Assembly (NCBI RefSeq): GCF_002836505.1
Contig: NZ_PJBF01000040.1
Coordinates: 124,001-188,000 of the forward strand
Direction of reading: 5' to 3'
DNA length: 64,000 nt
Source: Psychrobacter sp. Choline-02u-9
GTDB taxonomy: Bacteria > Pseudomonadota > Gammaproteobacteria > Pseudomonadales > Moraxellaceae
The notes under the pieces were generated by a model. That model saw nothing but the letters and a program-made list of their open reading frames with translations. It ran no database searches and was not told the origin of the DNA. This document shows positions 26,851-35,858 of this stretch, one piece after another; positions within the stretch are counted from its first letter, which is position 1, and every line of letters begins with the position of its first letter. The translations under genes were made by a program, and so were the position numbers.

Positions 26851-28339
26851 CGTTCAGGTTGTCAGAATTGAGTCGGTTAAAACCAGCAATAGCCATCTGC
26901 TCAATGATGTCTGCAATATCATTGATTTGGGTATTGGGATTTAGAATGGTGAATTTAAGGCAAACGCGCTGCTCAAACTGGGTGGTGGCCACATTGGCGA
27001 TATTATTGATCAATAACGCTTGCGCAATGTGACGATTGAGCTGAGCGAGTTGCTCATCAGTTAACGCGGTATCTTTGGGTGTAAAGTAAAACAAAACACT
27101 GCTGATAATAGGCTCATGTACCAGTACAAAATTTTCATTTGCATCAATCAGCTTTGCCGCTTGCTTAGTAGTATCCAGACAGCTATCAATCAAGGCTGCA
27201 TAGCCATCCGTTCCCAGTAAGTCCAGCGCCATCCACAGCTTTAAGGCATCGAAACGACGTGTGGTCTGCAAAGAGTAAGTCACCAAGTTTGGGATATTGT
27301 CCTGTTCGTCATCAGCAGAGTTTAGATATTCGCTATGATGGCGAATACTCTCGAAATTTTGATTGTTTCGTAAGAGAAAAGCACCGCAGCTAATCGGCAA
27401 GAAGAAATGTTTGTGAAAATCCAAGGTGATAGAATCAGCCTGATTCAGACCCTCAATCAAGTGTCGATAGCGCTGTGATAGTAGCAATGCCCCGCCCCAT
27501 GCTGCATCGACATGTAGCCATATCTGTTCATCACGGCAAATTTTGCCAATAGACATTAGAGGATCAATAGCACCTAAGTCGGTGGTGCCAGCCGTTGCAA
27601 TGATAGCCATCACATTATCAGCGCCTAGACGATCTATCTGATGTTGTAAGTCAGACATCAGCATGGCACCTGATGCATCAGTCGCTACTTTGATGACGGA
27701 ACGTTGGCCTAAACCTAGTAGCGCGGCGTTTTTTTCAATAGAAAAGTGCGCTTGGTCTGAGCATAGGATGTGGCCGCTCGACTGACCCATCAGGCCGTCC
27801 TTTTGCACATCAACACCCTTAGCCTTATAGAATTGATTGCGTGCCAGTAGTAGACCCATCAGATTACTTTGCGTACCACCACTGGTAAAGACGCCACCAG
27901 CGTTACTGCCTGTCTGTTCATCAAAGAAGGCATCAGAGATATCACCAAACTGACAACGTTGACATAACCAATGGATTAAGTCTTTTTCGATATAGGTCGC
28001 TGCTGGGCTTTGGTTCCACGAGTCCATACTTTGGTTAGTGGCTGCGATAATCATCTCAGCAATCTGACCGATGACCAGTGTGGGTGGATGTAAATGGGCT
28101 AAACAATTCGCATTGGCCGTCGACACACAACTGGGTAAAAACTTGTTTTGAATATCAGCAAGTATCGTGTCGATGTCTCGGCCTTGTTCACGGATGCTAA
28201 AGGCATTGGTCGCTTGCACTTGTTGCGGCGTGCCGCCCAAATACACGTTATTGTCGTCTAGCCACTGTTTGATGACAGCGCTGGTTTTTTGCATATGCGT
28301 GACATATTGCTCACTGGTTTGCTGATTTAATAAATGCAA
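26834..28339 (-). CDS. L-2,4-diaminobutyrate decarboxylase
   Basis: This 501-residue PLP enzyme of the group II decarboxylases converts L-2,4-diaminobutyrate to 1,3-diaminopropane, the diamine backbone of rhizobactin- and acinetoferrin-type siderophores. The cofactor residues are visible: SGGTQSN around 153-159, HFSIEKNA (His198), HVDAAWGG with Asp278, and the Schiff-base lysine Lys310 in DFHKHFF. The preferred start is a TTG at 28339 with GAGGA four bases before it; an ATG 15 codons later is possible. It lies 127 bp after the aminotransferase gene and overlaps the synthetase gene. Similar enzymes decarboxylate glutamate, aspartate or tyrosine, but the adjacent diaminobutyrate aminotransferase makes this assignment firm. 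Confidence 0.92.
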   Translation of the reverse strand: MHLLNQQTSEQYVTHMQKTSAVIKQWLDDNNVYLGGTPQQVQATNAFSIREQGRDIDTILADIQNKFLPSCVSTANANCLAHLHPPTLVIGQIAEMIIAATNQSMDSWNQSPAATYIEKDLIHWLCQRCQFGDISDAFFDEQTGSNAGGVFTSGGTQSNLMGLLLARNQFYKAKGVDVQKDGLMGQSSGHILCSDQAHFSIEKNAALLGLGQRSVIKVATDASGAMLMSDLQHQIDRLGADNVMAIIATAGTTDLGAIDPLMSIGKICRDEQIWLHVDAAWGGALLLSQRYRHLIEGLNQADSITLDFHKHFFLPISCGAFLLRNNQNFESIRHHSEYLNSADDEQDNIPNLVTYSLQTTRRFDALKLWMALDLLGTDGYAALIDSCLDTTKQAAKLIDANENFVLVHEPIISSVLFYFTPKDTALTDEQLAQLNRHIAQALLINNIANVATTQFEQRVCLKFTILNPNTQINDIADIIEQMAIAGFNRLNSDNLNVDGKK

Positions 28340-28466
28340 AATGTCCTCACTTGTTTATTCTACGATGGTATAAATCGCAAATAAGTGACTTGTTATTAAA
28401 GTTGTTATTAGAGTCGTTATCAGAGTTTTTTATAAACGTGTGAATCATATTAAGGTGTTGGCAAGA

Positions 28467-29816
28467 CTATTGATTGTCTTCTAGCGCCATATCAAGCCTT
28501 TGCAAGACTTGCTGCAGTTCATCTTTGGTTATATTGAGGGGCGGTAATAATCGCAATACGGTGCCACCGCGCCCGCCCTTTTCAATCACCAATCCATGCT
28601 TAAAACACGCTTGTTGGATTTTGGCAGCCATATCACTATCTGCTGGATAGCTACCGTCATTTTGCTTAGGTAGGCTGGGGTTGATAATTTCTATACCAAT
28701 CATAAGACCACGCCCTCTGACTTGGCCAATTTGTGGATAGCTCTGTTGGCGCAGCTTTAACTGCGCCATAAACCACTTGCCTATTTCTAAAACATAATCA
28801 GCAACGTTGTTATCTTTTAAGTAATTAAGGGTGGCAAGGCCAGTCGCCATGGCTAATTGATTACCTCTAAACGTGCCAGAATGATTGCCCGCTTGCCATA
28901 CATCGTATTGTTTTTTGATACCCAATACCGCAAGTGGGAGCCCACCACCGATTGCCTTTGACATCACAATCATATCGGGATCGATATCCGCATATTGATA
29001 GGCGAACCAACGCCCTGTGCGGCAAAACCCTGTTTGTACTTCATCGATAATCAGCATAATGCCAAGCTCTTTTGTCACTCGGCGCACATGCTTCAACCAC
29101 TCTATTGGCGCAGGGTTGACGCCGCCTTCCCCTTGTATGACTTCTAAAATGACCGCTGCTGGTTTCACCACACCGCTCTCTACATCTTTTAAGAAGTTTT
29201 CAAAGTAACTCATATGGGCGTGGATACTTTGCTCAAAAGGCAAGCCAAACGCGCAGCGATACATATTCGGATAAGGCAAGAACTGCACCGAGCCCATCAG
29301 ACCTTCGATACCTTGTTTAGGTGCCAAGTTCCCTGTCACAGCCAACGCGCCATGAGTCATACCATGATAGCCACCGCTAAAGCTGACAACACCTGAAAGA
29401 CCAGTGACTTGTTTGGCCAATTTAATAGCCGCTTCTACCGCATCAGCACCCGTCGGTCCGCAAAACTGCAAGCAATACTCATCGCTATTGGTGGCGAGTA
29501 GTTTGTACATGAACTCGCTGAATTTGTCCTTTAACGGTGTGGTGATGTCCAATGTATGCAAAGGTATATCGCTGTCTAACAGCGCTTTGATGCTTTCTAT
29601 GACCACAGGATGATTGTGCCCAAGCGCCAGCGTGCCAGCACCTGATAGGCAGTCGATATACTCGTTACCTTCAACATCGGTAATCCAAGCGCCTTTTGCA
29701 GACTGAATCGCAAAGGGCAGCTTACGTGGATAACTACGAACCTTCGATTCAAATTGTTCTTGACGGTTTAAGTAGCATTCGTTATCACGTGATTCGTCTA
29801 ATAAGATCGTGTCCAT
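28467..29816 (-). CDS. Diaminobutyrate--2-oxoglutarate aminotransferase
   Basis: The 449-residue class III PLP aminotransferase makes L-2,4-diaminobutyrate from aspartate semialdehyde with glutamate as donor. Visible are the cofactor motifs [16 protein letters not shown] (about 119-134), [26 protein letters not shown] with Asp258, and Lys287 in [10 protein letters not shown]. The length is normal for RhbA/Dat-type enzymes. It is the first gene of the biosynthetic transcript; the promoter region 90-120 bp upstream has a strong double Fur box. Two other class III enzymes could look alike (4-aminobutyrate or ornithine aminotransferase), but the pairing with the decarboxylase is decisive. Confidence 0.93.
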   Translation of the reverse strand: MDTILLDESRDNECYLNRQEQFESKVRSYPRKLPFAIQSAKGAWITDVEGNEYIDCLSGAGTLALGHNHPVVIESIKALLDSDIPLHTLDITTPLKDKFSEFMYKLLATNSDEYCLQFCGPTGADAVEAAIKLAKQVTGLSGVVSFSGGYHGMTHGALAVTGNLAPKQGIEGLMGSVQFLPYPNMYRCAFGLPFEQSIHAHMSYFENFLKDVESGVVKPAAVILEVIQGEGGVNPAPIEWLKHVRRVTKELGIMLIIDEVQTGFCRTGRWFAYQYADIDPDMIVMSKAIGGGLPLAVLGIKKQYDVWQAGNHSGTFRGNQLAMATGLATLNYLKDNNVADYVLEIGKWFMAQLKLRQQSYPQIGQVRGRGLMIGIEIINPSLPKQNDGSYPADSDMAAKIQQACFKHGLVIEKGGRGGTVLRLLPPLNITKDELQQVLQRLDMALEDNQ

Positions 29817-30186
29817 AGCTTCAGCCTTGTTATTGTCAGTAGTCTCGGATAAACATTCGAAAGTAAGGTTTGACGCTTACTTCTTAAAATATCGCTCATT
29901 TATATTGAATGATAATGTAAATGATAATCATTATTATTAATGAGGCGTAGTATCTACTACCAATGATTAGCTGTCAACCCAGTTTGCGAATTTTCTGTTG
30001 ATAAAAATGACAAAGATAGCAGCTAGCTTGAATCTAAGAACGACGAATCAAGAGCGATTGATTAGGAACAATGCAGGCTACTACAAACTGTCGACTAATT
30101 AATGACACACAGCTACCCAGTACAGATAGTTCTAAACTATCTGTGTTCACTTTTATCGTTAGTTAAGAACTATCTAAAAACAGCGG
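29817..30186. other. Intergenic region between the importer operon and the biosynthesis operon
   Basis: It contains the Fur boxes at 29906-29936, next to the biosynthesis start, and a perfect 10-bp inverted repeat ACAGATAGTT / AACTATCTGT (30122-30144) just past the end of the permease gene. The repeat has no T run, so it may be a weak terminator of the importer operon or an operator. I see nothing else. Confidence 0.4.
29906..29936 (-). promoter_or_regulatory. Double, overlapping Fur box of the biosynthesis operon
   Basis: TAAATGATAATCATTATTA at 29918-29936 is an almost perfect Fur site, and TGAATGATAATG overlaps it on the left. It lies about 90-120 bp upstream of the aminotransferase start, which is a usual promoter distance. 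Confidence 0.85.
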
Positions 30187-32322
30187 CTATCTATTTGCTG
30201 AAGCTGGCACCTTACGAATGAGCCATAAGAAATACCCACCACCGATAATGGCAGCAATCGTACCAGCTGGCAGCTCATAAGGGAAAATAACATAACGGCC
30301 AATCCAATCCGCTATCACCATTACCCCTGCCCCTAAAAGTGCAGCTAGTGGCAATTGTCGTTCAAGCTTCACAGCTCCCAGTGAAGTAGCCAAATGCGGC
30401 ACCATCAAACCAATAAAACTCAACGGGCCAACGGCAAGCGTGCTGGCCGTACTAAGTGCTGCTACTAATGCCAATAACGACAAAGTCACTGGCGTAACCG
30501 CCACACCCAAATTACGCGCCACACCTGTACCTAAACCAAGGACACGCAAGGGTTTTATCAGCAATAGACTGAGTACAAATAAGATAGCGGCAATGCCAAT
30601 GAGATACCATACCGTACTGGGCTGCGCGCTATAAGTTGTCCCTGACAGCCAGCTGAGCATCGCTTCTAGACGCGGGTCTCCCGAGAGCTTGACCATATGC
30701 ATCACCCCATCCATCATGGCGGCAATACCTATACCTACTAACAATAAATAACCTGAGCTGACCCTACGTGCCAGCCAAATAATCAATAGCAGCACGGCCA
30801 TCGCCCCTGACAACCCTGAAACCAGCAACGTTCCTGCTCCCGCGGACAGCCCTAAACTTGGTAATAATAAAAACCCTAAAATCACCCCCAGTGCGGCACC
30901 TGAACTGACACCCAATACCTCAGGACTGGCCATAGGGTTACGCGTTAAAGTTTGCAGTAGCACACCGGCAACTGCCAACATCAAGCCTGTGGCTGCAGCG
31001 CTCAAACTGCGAGGTAAGCGGTACTGCTGAGTGAGTGCCCAGTCCGTACTGAGCCCCCAACCATTGATGTCTTGTACAAAAAGACAAGCCAGCATAATGA
31101 TAGCGAGTACACCAACGCCCCATCGCCAAAAGGCAATAGATGTATGCTTACCCGCAAGCATCGGAGTCACTGTCTCTATCCGCTCGCGACGCTGACGCAA
31201 AATTAGCCAAATAATCAGCGGTGCACCCAAGATACCTGTCATGGCACCAGCTGGAATCTGCATATCAAGTATTGGCTCAAGCAATAACGCGACATTGCTA
31301 GTCAATAATAACAGCAGTGCTCCTAAACCAAAGGCAATGGCCAAACGCTTACCAATAGCAGAGATGCCCAGCGCATTGACTAAACTTGCCGCACCAAGAC
31401 CAATAAAACCAATTAAGCCAACTTCACTAATCACTAAAGCGGTCACAACGGCTACCACCAATACAACAAGTGCGCGAATCCCATTAATAGGTACACCCAG
31501 ACGTTTTGCCTGCGTGTCATCTAGACTCATCAGCGTTAATGGTTTTAGTAATGGTAGACATACGACCGCCATCAAAATAGCAGTGATAACTAACGCGATA
31601 CTGGTATGCCAGCTGTTTTGTGCCAAAAACCCAGCCGCCCACGACAGCATGCCATTACTACGCTCAGCAAAAAACAGCACCAGTACATTGGCCACTGCAG
31701 CCAGCAGAATATTGACCACCAAACCGGCCAATATCAAAATCAATGGATTAAATCGACTGGGTGCTGACAATGCAAAGACCAGACCCATACTGATGATAGC
31801 CCCCACAAAGGCCACATAAAGTCCGCCATAAATAGCCAAGCTTGGCAAAAATAACGTGACGATGAGCATGGCCAACTGTGCACCCACGCCCACCCCTAGC
31901 GTCGTATCTGATGCTAGTGGATTTTTTACCAATTGCTGCAGTAAAATACTGACCACGCCTAATAGCCCGCCAGCCAACAACGCCACCACGCTGGTCGCCA
32001 CGATATGTAGCTGTATCGCCATACTGGCAATATCTAATTGTGAGCTTGGTATAAGCAAGTCACGAAGTGGGCGCGTCCATTCTTGATCTATCAGCGCCCA
32101 ACTACTCCATAACGACAAAGCCGCTAGCCCAATGAGCATGGCCCATAGTCGCCCAGACAAATTGGCAAATAAAGAAGTCTGTGGTTTGTGTTGGTTCGGT
32201 GGCGGAGACGATTGTTTCAATGATGATTTTGACACTGTTGTTTCAGAAGCTGCTGTCATCGTATGAGCACTGTCGGTATGGTTATTGATAGAGTTTTTGT
32301 TAGTATCTGCATTGGCGCTCAT
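30187..32322 (-). CDS. Double-length FecCD/FhuB-type ferric-siderophore ABC permease
   Basis: The 711-residue protein contains two FecCD-type permease halves in one chain, as in FhuB: the first (about residues 60-380) ends near the stretch MTGILGAPLIIWLILR and the second (about 390-705) near GTIAAIIGGGYFLWLIRK; each half has about ten hydrophobic helices and the GLIGFIGLGAASLVN / PLSFIGLMVPHLA coupling region that contacts the ATPase. The first 50 residues are a Ser/Thr/Gln-rich cytoplasmic tail. The start overlaps the binding-protein stop (ATGA). It is the last gene of a three-gene importer operon. It should carry the ferric hydroxamate-type siderophore across the inner membrane. Confidence 0.92.
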   Translation of the reverse strand: MSANADTNKNSINNHTDSAHTMTAASETTVSKSSLKQSSPPPNQHKPQTSLFANLSGRLWAMLIGLAALSLWSSWALIDQEWTRPLRDLLIPSSQLDIASMAIQLHIVATSVVALLAGGLLGVVSILLQQLVKNPLASDTTLGVGVGAQLAMLIVTLFLPSLAIYGGLYVAFVGAIISMGLVFALSAPSRFNPLILILAGLVVNILLAAVANVLVLFFAERSNGMLSWAAGFLAQNSWHTSIALVITAILMAVVCLPLLKPLTLMSLDDTQAKRLGVPINGIRALVVLVVAVVTALVISEVGLIGFIGLGAASLVNALGISAIGKRLAIAFGLGALLLLLTSNVALLLEPILDMQIPAGAMTGILGAPLIIWLILRQRRERIETVTPMLAGKHTSIAFWRWGVGVLAIIMLACLFVQDINGWGLSTDWALTQQYRLPRSLSAAATGLMLAVAGVLLQTLTRNPMASPEVLGVSSGAALGVILGFLLLPSLGLSAGAGTLLVSGLSGAMAVLLLIIWLARRVSSGYLLLVGIGIAAMMDGVMHMVKLSGDPRLEAMLSWLSGTTYSAQPSTVWYLIGIAAILFVLSLLLIKPLRVLGLGTGVARNLGVAVTPVTLSLLALVAALSTASTLAVGPLSFIGLMVPHLATSLGAVKLERQLPLAALLGAGVMVIADWIGRYVIFPYELPAGTIAAIIGGGYFLWLIRKVPASANR

Positions 32323-33230
32323 AGTACTTCCCCGCCTTTTAATGAAACTTCTGACAAGTTATTTGCTAAGCTAACCAATGATGACATCCCGCCATAAATC
32401 CATACTGGTGGTAGCTCGCCCACACAGCGAGTATTGCCGTAACCTAGGCGCTGCCAAATCAAGCTGTCATCAATTTCAGCTCTAGTGATTGGGCTCAGCG
32501 GGTCGATAATTAATAAACAAGTCTCATCATCTAATTGCGCCAAATCTCCCATTCGTATCGGCACAAACCCCCACTGATTGCCCTTGCCCAATACCACAAG
32601 CTCTCTATTCATCTGCTCTAACGCAGGCTGAAATAAGCTATTCGCCACATACATACGCATGTTATTGGCATCTGCAAACTGTACCACTGCGAATTTCTTG
32701 GCTTTTGGATAGCGCTGCTTGAATTGCTGACTGGCCAGCTGTATGTCTTTCTGACTTTGTACAATATAGTCCTCAGCCATCTTCGGGTTATCGATCAGCA
32801 TGCCAAGCTCCTGCGTCGGCTCGGTATAGTCAGCCCAAGTTGCTGTCTCTCCTTTTGCCGCAGACATTACAGATTCTGCAGGGACATCGCCGTATAAGTT
32901 GCGTGCATGCTCATAAAAATAATTATCTATGACCATATCGACAGGCAGTTGAGCGATTAGCTCAGCGTTGGGCTGATAGCGGATGCCTAAGTCTGTGATC
33001 GACGCTGGCAGTTTGGGGCTACCCACCCATCTGTCCCAAACCCTGACATCACCTGTTGCAATTGGCGCATGCCCCATCGCCGTCAAAGTCGCTGCATTAC
33101 CCCAGTCAGGAGAAACGATATTCATTCTATCGCTATGACTGTTTTCTGCTTCTGAGGTAGTTGATGTTTGACTATTACAGGCGGTCAATACCAAGCACAA
33201 TGCAAGGGCGAACCATTTCAGTGTTGTCAT
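32319..33230 (-). CDS. Periplasmic ferric-siderophore-binding lipoprotein, FhuD-like
   Basis: I take ATG 33230 (303 residues) because a lipoprotein signal then sits at the N-terminus: a hydrophobic run followed by LTAC with Cys18 as lipidation site. The open frame begins 21 codons earlier without a better ribosome site. The body is a class III binding protein (TroA/FhuD fold): VVQFADANNMRMYVANSLFQ, GLG-like segments and DETCLLIIDPLSPI. It captures the ferric siderophore in the periplasm for the permease. It lies 113 bp after the ATPase gene and is translationally coupled to the permease. The sequence is divergent from Escherichia coli FhuD but the context is clear. Confidence 0.85.
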   Translation of the reverse strand: MTTLKWFALALCLVLTACNSQTSTTSEAENSHSDRMNIVSPDWGNAATLTAMGHAPIATGDVRVWDRWVGSPKLPASITDLGIRYQPNAELIAQLPVDMVIDNYFYEHARNLYGDVPAESVMSAAKGETATWADYTEPTQELGMLIDNPKMAEDYIVQSQKDIQLASQQFKQRYPKAKKFAVVQFADANNMRMYVANSLFQPALEQMNRELVVLGKGNQWGFVPIRMGDLAQLDDETCLLIIDPLSPITRAEIDDSLIWQRLGYGNTRCVGELPPVWIYGGMSSLVSLANNLSEVSLKGGEVL

Positions 33231-33343
33231 TACTGATACTGGCGTAACTATTGGTAGTTTCGATAATTTATCTATATAAAAAACGGGAGGCATAGAAGCG
33301 TATCTTTGTAGGCAAATTAGAAAGAAGGAGCAGAAACCAGACG

Positions 33344-34120
33344 TTAAGCGACTGCGACAGGCTGTCCAGTAATAGGATGACTGAGTAGCTGCATATCGAC
33401 ATTAAAGATATCGTGTAGCACGGTAGGTTGCATGGTACTGGCGATATCGCCGTTGTGACATATTTGACCATTTTTCAGCGCGATGACTCGATCGGCATAT
33501 TGCGCTGCCAAATTAATATCATGGATAATAATTACCACGCTTAAGCCTTGCTCATCCACCAAACGACGAATGAGCTGAATGACCTCGATTTGATAATGCA
33601 TATCAAGCGCAGCAAGTGGTTCATCGAGTAATAAGTAACGGGTATCCTGTGCCAAACACATCGCGAGCCACGCACGAGCGCGCTCACCACCAGATAGCGT
33701 GGCAGTAATTCGATCAGCAAACGCTTCGGTTTGAGTCACTTTTAATGCTTGCGCGACTTTTTCTTTATCTATTTGAGTTGGCTTTTGCAGCCATTTTTGA
33801 TGAGGATAGCGCCCTAGCATAACCAGTTCACGCACAGTAAATCCAGCAGCTTCTGGCAATTGCTGCGGCAGGTATGCCATTTGCCGCGCTAACTCCTTAC
33901 TGCCATAGTCATTGATACTGTGTTCATCTAAAGTGACATTGCCACTACTACTTGCCATCTCACCTGCTAGTGCTTTGATCAAGGTCGACTTGCCAGACCC
34001 ATTATGCCCAACCAAAGCCACCAGTTGATTGGTATTAATCTCACAAGTCACGTTGTCTAATAGAGTATTTCCTTGACGGCTGATAGTCAGCTGGTTTGCA
34101 CGTAGCATATAAGCACTCAT
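33344..34120 (-). CDS. Ferric-siderophore ABC transporter ATPase, FhuC-like
   Basis: The 258-residue ATPase has Walker A GHNGSGKST at 38-46, the Q-loop YLPQQLP, the signature LSGGERARA at 142-150, Walker B YLLLDEP at 162-168 and the switch His in IIIHDINLA. Length and the LGRYPHQ motif are typical of iron-siderophore importers. It is first in the importer operon (ATPase, binding lipoprotein, permease), reading leftward, and shares an upstream region holding Fur sites with the divergent DUF2470/SIP gene. Either of two ATG codons (34120 or 34108) could start it. Confidence 0.92.
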   Translation of the reverse strand: MSAYMLRANQLTISRQGNTLLDNVTCEINTNQLVALVGHNGSGKSTLIKALAGEMASSSGNVTLDEHSINDYGSKELARQMAYLPQQLPEAAGFTVRELVMLGRYPHQKWLQKPTQIDKEKVAQALKVTQTEAFADRITATLSGGERARAWLAMCLAQDTRYLLLDEPLAALDMHYQIEVIQLIRRLVDEQGLSVVIIIHDINLAAQYADRVIALKNGQICHNGDIASTMQPTVLHDIFNVDMQLLSHPITGQPVAVA

Positions 34121-34216
34121 TGTTGATAAAAATAATATGTCATAAAAATGATGGTTTACCGGCCATCGGTTATAGACCGATTTTGATGATCAAACCACAA
34201 TAAAAATTGATTTTAC

Positions 34217-34250
34217 TCGTAAATGATAACAAAAACAATTATCATTAACT
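34217..34250. promoter_or_regulatory. Fur sites in the divergent importer/SIP promoter region
   Basis: TAAATGATAAC (34220-34230) and AATTATCATTA (34237-34247) are two opposed half-type Fur elements; they can serve both the leftward ATPase gene (about 100 bp away) and the rightward SIP gene (about 50 bp away). Confidence 0.65.
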
Positions 34251-34300
34251 ATAAACTCATTCACTTTAATTTCAACGCTCTGTTGATTGCGAGTATTTAT

Positions 34301-35596
34301 ATGACTAATCTTCTTTTAGCTCCTACAGAAAACACCGATAACCAAAACAGCCAATACACTTCCCTAAACGATCCTGAAATAGCAAGTGTGGTCACTCATA
34401 TTAATGAAGAACACCTTGACGAACTGCTTGGATTCTTGAGCGCATTTACCTCATTATCTACCGCCGAATTGGATCTGGTCGATGCCCAAATAACTGATAT
34501 TTATGCTGAAGGTCTTGCTATACAGACTTGTCCAAAAAGCTCAGAGATTCAACTGTTTGGCGCTCAAAATAGCTCGCTTCATGACCAAATATTCTTTATC
34601 GCTTTTGCTACCCCCATCTCCCAGCTTGATGATTTGCAAGCCCAATATATCTTGCTAAAACAAAGAGCAGATAAAAAGCTAGGCAAAAAAACAATCAAAC
34701 TGACCAAGCAAGTATTTGAGGTACAAAATAGCTATAGAATCAGCAAAAATATGCTGCGCCTTGAATTGAGCATGCCGTCATTAAATAGTGATACGCCATT
34801 AAATAATACCGCTCAGTTAAGTAATGCTAAGGGCGTCACAAGCTCGACGTCAGTACCTACCAACGAAGCGGGTTACGCTTACTTGTTTGATTTAGAGCAC
34901 AATGCAATGACCGATGCATTGATGACTGACAGCACTGATGGCAATAAAGCTAGTGACTATAAAACTAATGGTAGCAATAAGGAAAACGTACGCCCTGCTC
35001 GTCCTCACTGCTATTACACTTTGAGAAAAGCATGGCAAGCTGATAATGGAATACGAGCATGGGTCGATGTTTTTTTGCATGGAGATACACCAGGTGGCAA
35101 CTGGGCAGCAGCACTACAAGCGGGCGAGACCGTCGTTACAAAACGAGAGTTTCCAGAAAAGGTAGAGCACTTACGAAACGGTCAAGCGGTACTGATTGTC
35201 GATGAGACCTCGATGCCAACGGCAGCACGACTGCTGGAGCTATGGAACAACCCTACGCCACCATTGGTCGTTTGTGTGACGCAAGATGCAGGCGATCAAA
35301 GCTATTTTGATACTGTAAAAATGCGCAGTGGCATTGATTGCGATACTGAAAACAATGGTAACGACCACTTTACCATATTGCCTATAGTGACCAATCAGGT
35401 TAACTCAGGGGCAGATTTAGCCACGCTAATCGACAGAGAGTTAGGCGACTATTTGACTAATAACCCTCTACAAATTGATAAAATTTGGGGAGCACTAGAA
35501 GCAAATACTGCCAAAGCATTGCGCCCATTACTGAAAGACCGACTTGGACTAAGTCGTACCGATGTCGTGGTAAAGGTCTACTGGCGTCACGATTAG
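34301..35596 (+). CDS. Siderophore-interacting protein (SIP, ferric-siderophore reductase) with N-terminal DUF2470 domain
   Basis: I start at ATG 34301 (431 residues), as the longer open frame begins within the Fur sites. The N-terminal 100 residues fit DUF2470, with the motif HINEEHLDELLGFLSAF, a domain also found beside haem and flavin reductases. The SIP part follows: RPHCYYTLR (FAD-binding), FLHGDTPGGNWAAALQAGE (the HGD-x-GP-type motif) and VLIVDETSMPTAARLLE in the NAD(P)H-binding half, ending with VVVKVYWRHD. Between the FAD barrel strands lies a Ser/Asn/Asp-rich insert of about 70 residues. Such enzymes reduce the iron of imported siderophores in the cytoplasm. It is divergent from the importer operon and should be Fur-repressed. 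Family call is strong; exact substrate is inferred. Confidence 0.85.
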   Translation: MTNLLLAPTENTDNQNSQYTSLNDPEIASVVTHINEEHLDELLGFLSAFTSLSTAELDLVDAQITDIYAEGLAIQTCPKSSEIQLFGAQNSSLHDQIFFIAFATPISQLDDLQAQYILLKQRADKKLGKKTIKLTKQVFEVQNSYRISKNMLRLELSMPSLNSDTPLNNTAQLSNAKGVTSSTSVPTNEAGYAYLFDLEHNAMTDALMTDSTDGNKASDYKTNGSNKENVRPARPHCYYTLRKAWQADNGIRAWVDVFLHGDTPGGNWAAALQAGETVVTKREFPEKVEHLRNGQAVLIVDETSMPTAARLLELWNNPTPPLVVCVTQDAGDQSYFDTVKMRSGIDCDTENNGNDHFTILPIVTNQVNSGADLATLIDRELGDYLTNNPLQIDKIWGALEANTAKALRPLLKDRLGLSRTDVVVKVYWRHD

Positions 35597-35637
35597 TTTA
35601 GCCTTATAAAATGAAACTCAAAACCTATCCTATATAT

Positions 35638-35662
35638 AGTGGATGCTACTGACGCATCCACT
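35638..35662 (+). terminator. Hairpin after the SIP gene, weak terminator
   Basis: AGTGGATG / CGCATCCACT stem with a seven-base loop, 42 bp after the SIP stop. The T run behind it is poor, so termination is uncertain. Confidence 0.4.
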
Positions 35663-35858
35663 ATTAATGTTTGCAGCAACGAATGCATGTAGGGTATAGT
35701 TTTCATTTTGAACGTTTAATCAATATAAACTATAGGCAGATAGCCTTATCGCTAGGATTACCAGTGATAGTCGAGTAGCACTAAGAGACCCACCTTTAAT
35801 AGATTGTCTAACACCAGTGCCAGAATGCACTGTTATTTTTCTAAACCAAGGATGATAT

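Noticed and set aside
30122-30144. Inverted repeat as a terminator of the importer operon
   Set aside because: Perfect arms but no T run on the needed strand; kept only as a note.
31241-31819. 192-residue + strand frame opposite the permease gene
   Set aside because: Antisense shadow of the double permease; low-complexity Thr/Ala/Asn/Ile composition and no ribosome site.
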